A stretch of 8,594 bases of DNA, from assembly GCA_041301185.1 (NCBI GenBank), contig JBFYSV010000235.1, positions 1-8,594 of the forward strand. The letters run 5' to 3'. The stretch's first letter is position 1. Each line of letters begins with the position of its first letter. This stretch comes from JAQBDA01 sp041301185. Its GTDB lineage: Bacteria; Chloroflexota; Anaerolineae; Anaerolineales; UBA4823. This document shows positions 5,681 to 8,594 of this stretch, in pieces. The notes below the pieces were generated by a model. The model worked only from the letters and a program-made list of their open reading frames with translations. It was not told where the DNA came from and ran no database searches. The position numbers and the translations under genes are program-made.

Positions 5681-6781
5681 TCATTCCAGGTGAAACTGGC
5701 GGCGGATGGCGGATGCAATCCGGCTGGCGGCCTGCCCATCCCAGCCCTGGGGGATCTGGGGAGGGCTTGCCTGGCTTGAGAAGATCTCATCCACGGCTTG
5801 TAAGATCGTGTGAGGCTGAGTGCCCACCAGACGGTTCGTACCTTGCTCGATCGTCTCAGGCCACTCGGTATTCCAACGCAGGGTCAGGCAGGGCACGCCC
5901 AGGATCGTTGATTCGGATTGGATGCCGCCAGAGTCGGTCAGGATGAAGCGGGCGTCGCCCTGGAGGCAAAGGAAATCCAGGTAACCGAGTGGCTCGGTCA
6001 GGATCATGCCCGGGTTGGCTTGCAATGCAGCAGCCAGGGGGCTGGACTGGAGGCGGTTTGCCGTGCGGGGATGGATGGGAAAAATAACCGGTATTCGGCG
6101 GGAGATCTCAAACATCGTATCCATCAGCTCGGTGAGGGTGGAGAGGTCATCCACATTGGACGCACGGTGCAGAGTGAGTATAGCGTAGCCACCTGGCTCA
6201 AAGCCCCAACGCCCCCAGGATCGCCGCTGGCGGGCTACCTGCAAGGCGTGGAGGAGGGAATCTACCATCACGTTGCCAACGAAGTGGATTTTTTCTGGAT
6301 CAATGCCTTGTTTGAGCAGGTTTTGGTTGGCATTGAGCGAGGGGGTAAAAAGCAGGTCGGAGAGGGCATCTGTGACAATCCGGTTGATCTCCTCCGGCAT
6401 GCTGCGGTCGTAGCTGCGCACGCCGGCTTCCACGTGGGCTACCGGCACTCCCAGCTTGGCAGCGACCAGGCTGCATGCCAGGGTTGAGTTGACATCGCCG
6501 ACAACCAGGACCAGATCGGGTTTTTCGGATAAAATCACAGGCTCGAAGCGCAGCATGATCTGGGCGGTTTGTTCGGCGTGGCTGGCAGAGCCAACCTGCA
6601 GGTTGATATCCGGGCGGGGCAGGTTCAGGTCATCAAAAAAGACATCGGACATACTGGCGGCATAGTGTTGCCCGGTATGCAGGAGAATATTTTGTATGAC
6701 CGGGTGCTGGCCTGTTTCCCGCAATATGGGGGCAAGCTTCATGAAATTCGGCCGGGCGCCGGCTATGTGGATGATTTTCAC
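5681..6781 (-). CDS. wecB: UDP-N-acetylglucosamine 2-epimerase (WecB type, non-hydrolysing)
   Basis: The 366-residue product interconverts UDP-GlcNAc and UDP-ManNAc, or a closely related UDP-sugar, in the cytoplasm and so supplies precursors for surface glycans. Family motifs appear in order: GARPNFMKLAP (8-18), HTGQHY (35-40), VVGDVNSTLA (93-102) with D96, HVEAGVRSYDRSMPEEINR (116-134) with E118 and E130/E131, TLHRASN with H205, PIHPRT (235-240), and LTDSGGIQSE (281-290) near the UDP site. The length fits the family. I chose the GTG at 6781: the family starts at KIIHIAGARP, AGAGG lies ten bases upstream, and the GTG overlaps the stop of the upstream glycosyltransferase as GTGA. A longer open reading to 6883 would add 34 unrelated residues. 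A FnlC/CapG-like role on a fucosamine precursor cannot be excluded, but the motifs fit WecB better. Confidence 0.93.
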   Translation of the reverse strand: MKIIHIAGARPNFMKLAPILRETGQHPVIQNILLHTGQHYAASMSDVFFDDLNLPRPDINLQVGSASHAEQTAQIMLRFEPVILSEKPDLVLVVGDVNSTLACSLVAAKLGVPVAHVEAGVRSYDRSMPEEINRIVTDALSDLLFTPSLNANQNLLKQGIDPEKIHFVGNVMVDSLLHALQVARQRRSWGRWGFEPGGYAILTLHRASNVDDLSTLTELMDTMFEISRRIPVIFPIHPRTANRLQSSPLAAALQANPGMILTEPLGYLDFLCLQGDARFILTDSGGIQSESTILGVPCLTLRWNTEWPETIEQGTNRLVGTQPHTILQAVDEIFSSQASPPQIPQGWDGQAASRIASAIRRQFHLE

Positions 6782-8007
6782 GTGATGACCGCCTCTAATA
6801 ATTGGGCTAATTTTGTTGCCTGAGCCTGGCGAGAGTAGTTCTGCAGGGTATATTGGCGACCGCTCAAACCCATCTGGCGGCACGCTTCGGGTTGCTGCCG
6901 TAGCTGGAGCAAGGCATCTGCAAGGAGCCGAGGGTCTTCAGGAGGGACGAAAACGCCCCCCCCGGCTTGTTGCATGACCTGGCGGGCTTCGCCATCCACG
7001 TTGAGCAGGATAGGTCGCTCGCAAGCCCAGGCGTCAAACATCTTGGAGGGCAGGGCACCTTTGAAAAGCTCCAGGTTGCGCAAGGGGATCAGCGCAATAT
7101 CCGTTGCAGACAGATAATCAACAATTGCCTCACGGGGTTGCTCAGGGAGCAGGCTCAAGTTGGGCAGCTGGAGGCTGTCTGCCAGCTCGAGCAGGCTGGC
7201 TTTACGCGGGCCGTCGCCCACCAGCAGGAAATGGATACCCGGCTCGTCCTTCAGCAATCGAGCAGCTTCAATGACGGTCTCCAGACCCTGGGCGACACCA
7301 TGGATGCCGGCATAGATAGCGACAAACTTATCCCCCAGGTTAAGTGCCTGGCGCAGGCGGGCGCGATCACCCGGTGAGAAGGAAAACATCTCCACATTGG
7401 CGCCATTGGGGATCAAGGTCAGCTTGGAGTGCGGATAGCCGCGCTGAAGGAGCCGGTCGAGAATGCCCTGGGTGACGACCACCACCAGGCGGGCGCGGGC
7501 GTAGCAGGCTTCTTCCAGGCGGGTGGCGAGGGCAATGGCACGCGGGTGGGTCAGCTCTCCCAGGGCCACCGCCGATTCAGGCCACAGATCGCGTATCTCG
7601 AAGAACAGAGGCAGGCGGCGCGCCCAGCTCAGGAACAGGGCTGCCCCGCCCACAAACAGCGGCGGCGAGCTGGCGTAGACCAGGTCGTATCCCTGGCGGG
7701 CGAGGGTAAGACCGGCAATCGATGCGCCGAGCATATAGGTGAGATAAAAGAGCATGCGGTTCGCGAAATTTTTACGGGGCGAAGCCTTGACCCAAATCCG
7801 GATGACTTCAATCCCATCCATAACATCTCTTTCGTATAGCTTTCCGCGATACTCGGGAGGGATGATGCCCGAAGGGTGGTTAGGAAACTCGGTCAGCATG
7901 GTCACTACATGACCCAGGCGAACCCAGTTGCGGGCCATCTCGTAGGCGCGGGTCTGGGTAGCGCCGGCTTCGGGTGGGAAATATTGGGAGAGGTAGAGGA
8001 TGTTCAT
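6778..8007 (-). CDS. GT4-family glycosyltransferase, WbuB-like
   Basis: The 409-residue protein is a GT-B fold retaining glycosyltransferase with two Rossmann-like halves. The N-terminal acceptor domain begins NILYLSQYFPPEAGATQTRAYE and holds FEIRDLWPESAVALG (136-150), a combination typical of the WbuB/WcaI-like branch of GT4. The C-terminal donor domain contains IPNGANVEMF (199-208), YAGIHGVAQGLETVIEA (232-248), LLVGDGPRK (261-269) and LPSKMFDAWACERPIL (319-334), the nucleotide-sugar binding segment. Proteins of this branch add amino sugars such as N-acetyl-fucosamine in O-antigen or capsule synthesis at the inner face of the membrane. No membrane anchor is evident beyond a hydrophobic stretch at about 86-102. 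The ATG at 8007 matches the family start but lacks an obvious ribosome site. The stop overlaps the epimerase start by four bases. Confidence 0.92.
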   Translation of the reverse strand: MNILYLSQYFPPEAGATQTRAYEMARNWVRLGHVVTMLTEFPNHPSGIIPPEYRGKLYERDVMDGIEVIRIWVKASPRKNFANRMLFYLTYMLGASIAGLTLARQGYDLVYASSPPLFVGGAALFLSWARRLPLFFEIRDLWPESAVALGELTHPRAIALATRLEEACYARARLVVVVTQGILDRLLQRGYPHSKLTLIPNGANVEMFSFSPGDRARLRQALNLGDKFVAIYAGIHGVAQGLETVIEAARLLKDEPGIHFLLVGDGPRKASLLELADSLQLPNLSLLPEQPREAIVDYLSATDIALIPLRNLELFKGALPSKMFDAWACERPILLNVDGEARQVMQQAGGGVFVPPEDPRLLADALLQLRQQPEACRQMGLSGRQYTLQNYSRQAQATKLAQLLEAVIT

Positions 8008-8039
8008 GGGCGGGATAAACTGCGCATAGGCAATAATAT

Positions 8040-8594
8040 TCAGGATGATTGCAGGGATTGGTACAGCTGGTCGAGCTGGTTGGCGAGCTGCTCCCAGTTG
8101 TACTGCTCCAGAATGGCTTTGCGCCCGTTGGCGCCCAGGCGGACGGGGATGGCGGGTTGCTGCCACCAGCTCAGGAGGGTGTCCGCAATCCTGGCAGGGT
8201 CGCCGGCAGGATCGACCAGCAGACCGCAATCCGCCGAGCTGACTACCCTGGCGATAGACGGAAAATTGCTGGCAACGACCGGCAGACCGGCAGCCATGTA
8301 TTCAAATAACTTGACCGGTAAGGCAGCCACGTAACGCGGCTCGGGGAGCAGGATTGAAAGCCCGATATCCGTCTGCACCAGAAGCCCCGGCAAGTGTTCG
8401 TAGGTGATCCAGCCGTGCTGGGTCACATGGTCTTCCAGGCCGGGCAGGTTGGCAGCGAAAATATCCACCTCGCCTTGGGGGGTCATCACACCTGCCAGGT
8501 GCAGGTGAGCCGGCATGCCGCGTACCAGCAGCTCCCGCAACAACTCCAGATAGATTAGCATACCCCGGTCGGACGAGATTCGCCCGACATACAG
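8040..8594 (-). CDS. GT4-family glycosyltransferase, N-terminal part outside the window
   Basis: Only the C-terminal 184 residues are visible; the frame runs open to the right edge. They form the donor-binding half of a GT4 (GT-B) transferase. The sequence enters at YVGRISSDRGMLIYLEL, a strand and loop typical of the start of the GT4 donor domain. It continues with LHLAG, a WITYEHLPGLL helix, and ALPVKLFEYMAAGLPVVASNFP, the conserved segment that carries the nucleotide-contacting glutamate. CGLLVDPAGDP and a closing helix follow. The missing N-terminal half would bind the acceptor glycan. The gap to the next glycosyltransferase is 32 bp on the same strand, so the two are likely cotranscribed in a polysaccharide operon. 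Donor and acceptor cannot be told from this part. Confidence 0.9.
   Translation of the reverse strand: MYVGRISSDRGMLIYLELLRELLVRGMPAHLHLAGVMTPQGEVDIFAANLPGLEDHVTQHGWITYEHLPGLLVQTDIGLSILLPEPRYVAALPVKLFEYMAAGLPVVASNFPSIARVVSSADCGLLVDPAGDPARIADTLLSWWQQPAIPVRLGANGRKAILEQYNWEQLANQLDQLYQSLQSS

Noticed and set aside
5918..6487. 189-codon open frame on the plus strand
   Set aside because: It is antisense to the epimerase gene, which has full family motifs; the plus-strand translation shows no recognisable domain.
6782..6883. N-terminal extension of the epimerase
   Set aside because: It would overlap the glycosyltransferase coding sequence by about 100 bases and adds residues that precede the family's canonical N-terminal strand; the GTG at 6781 has a ribosome site and a GTGA overlap.
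8008..8229. N-terminal extension of the WbuB-like glycosyltransferase
   Set aside because: The extra 74 codons would overlap the end of the upstream glycosyltransferase gene, are Arg/Pro/Ala-rich, and precede the normal family start NILYLSQYFPPE.
292..8594. A new defence or other multi-gene system
   Set aside because: No nuclease, helicase, reverse transcriptase, toxin-antitoxin or phage-related genes were recognised; Tex, nitroreductase, FmdB-type and polysaccharide genes are ordinary chromosomal functions.

Overview
The window looks like chromosomal DNA of an environmental bacterium, most likely a member of Chloroflexota (Anaerolineae-like). This rests on the mix of genes: a degenerate receiver-DUF309 fusion followed by a conserved hypothetical of a type I associate with that group, GC-rich coding regions set against an AT-rich spacer, and use of GTG and probably TTG starts. 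No ribosomal or phylogenetic marker is present apart from a partial tRNA, so the assignment is an inference.

Layout. A 3'-truncated tRNA-Asp(GTC) lies on the minus strand at the left edge (1-52). An AT-rich spacer (53-291) follows. It holds a 9-bp inverted repeat, two imperfect copies of a roughly 40-50 bp repeat, and candidate promoters pointing both ways. Five plus-strand genes then fill 292-4775: a small secreted protein of unknown function, a receiver-like/DUF309 fusion protein, a conserved hypothetical that starts directly after the previous stop codon, a nitroreductase-family flavoprotein, and the Tex-type RNA-binding protein. The last four are closely packed (gaps of 0, 32 and 23 bp) and could be cotranscribed.

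At 4786-5010 a minus-strand FmdB-type zinc-ribbon gene converges on tex. It has a good candidate sigma70-type promoter of its own. Diverging from it is a plus-strand gene (5097-5657) for an HExxH putative metallopeptidase. This converges on the last block.

The last block, 5681 to the right edge, is a minus-strand polysaccharide gene cluster. In transcription order it holds a GT4 glycosyltransferase (5' end outside the window), a second GT4 glycosyltransferase of the WbuB-like type, and a WecB-type UDP-GlcNAc 2-epimerase. The last two overlap by the four bases GTGA. Together they point to surface polysaccharide assembly: the epimerase supplies an N-acetylhexosamine sugar nucleotide and the two transferases build the glycan.

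No CRISPR array, transposase, phage gene, toxin-antitoxin pair or recognisable defence system was seen. The most interesting unexplained items are the receiver-DUF309 plus hypothetical gene pair, the HExxH protein, and the repeat/dyad structure between the tRNA and the secreted-protein gene.
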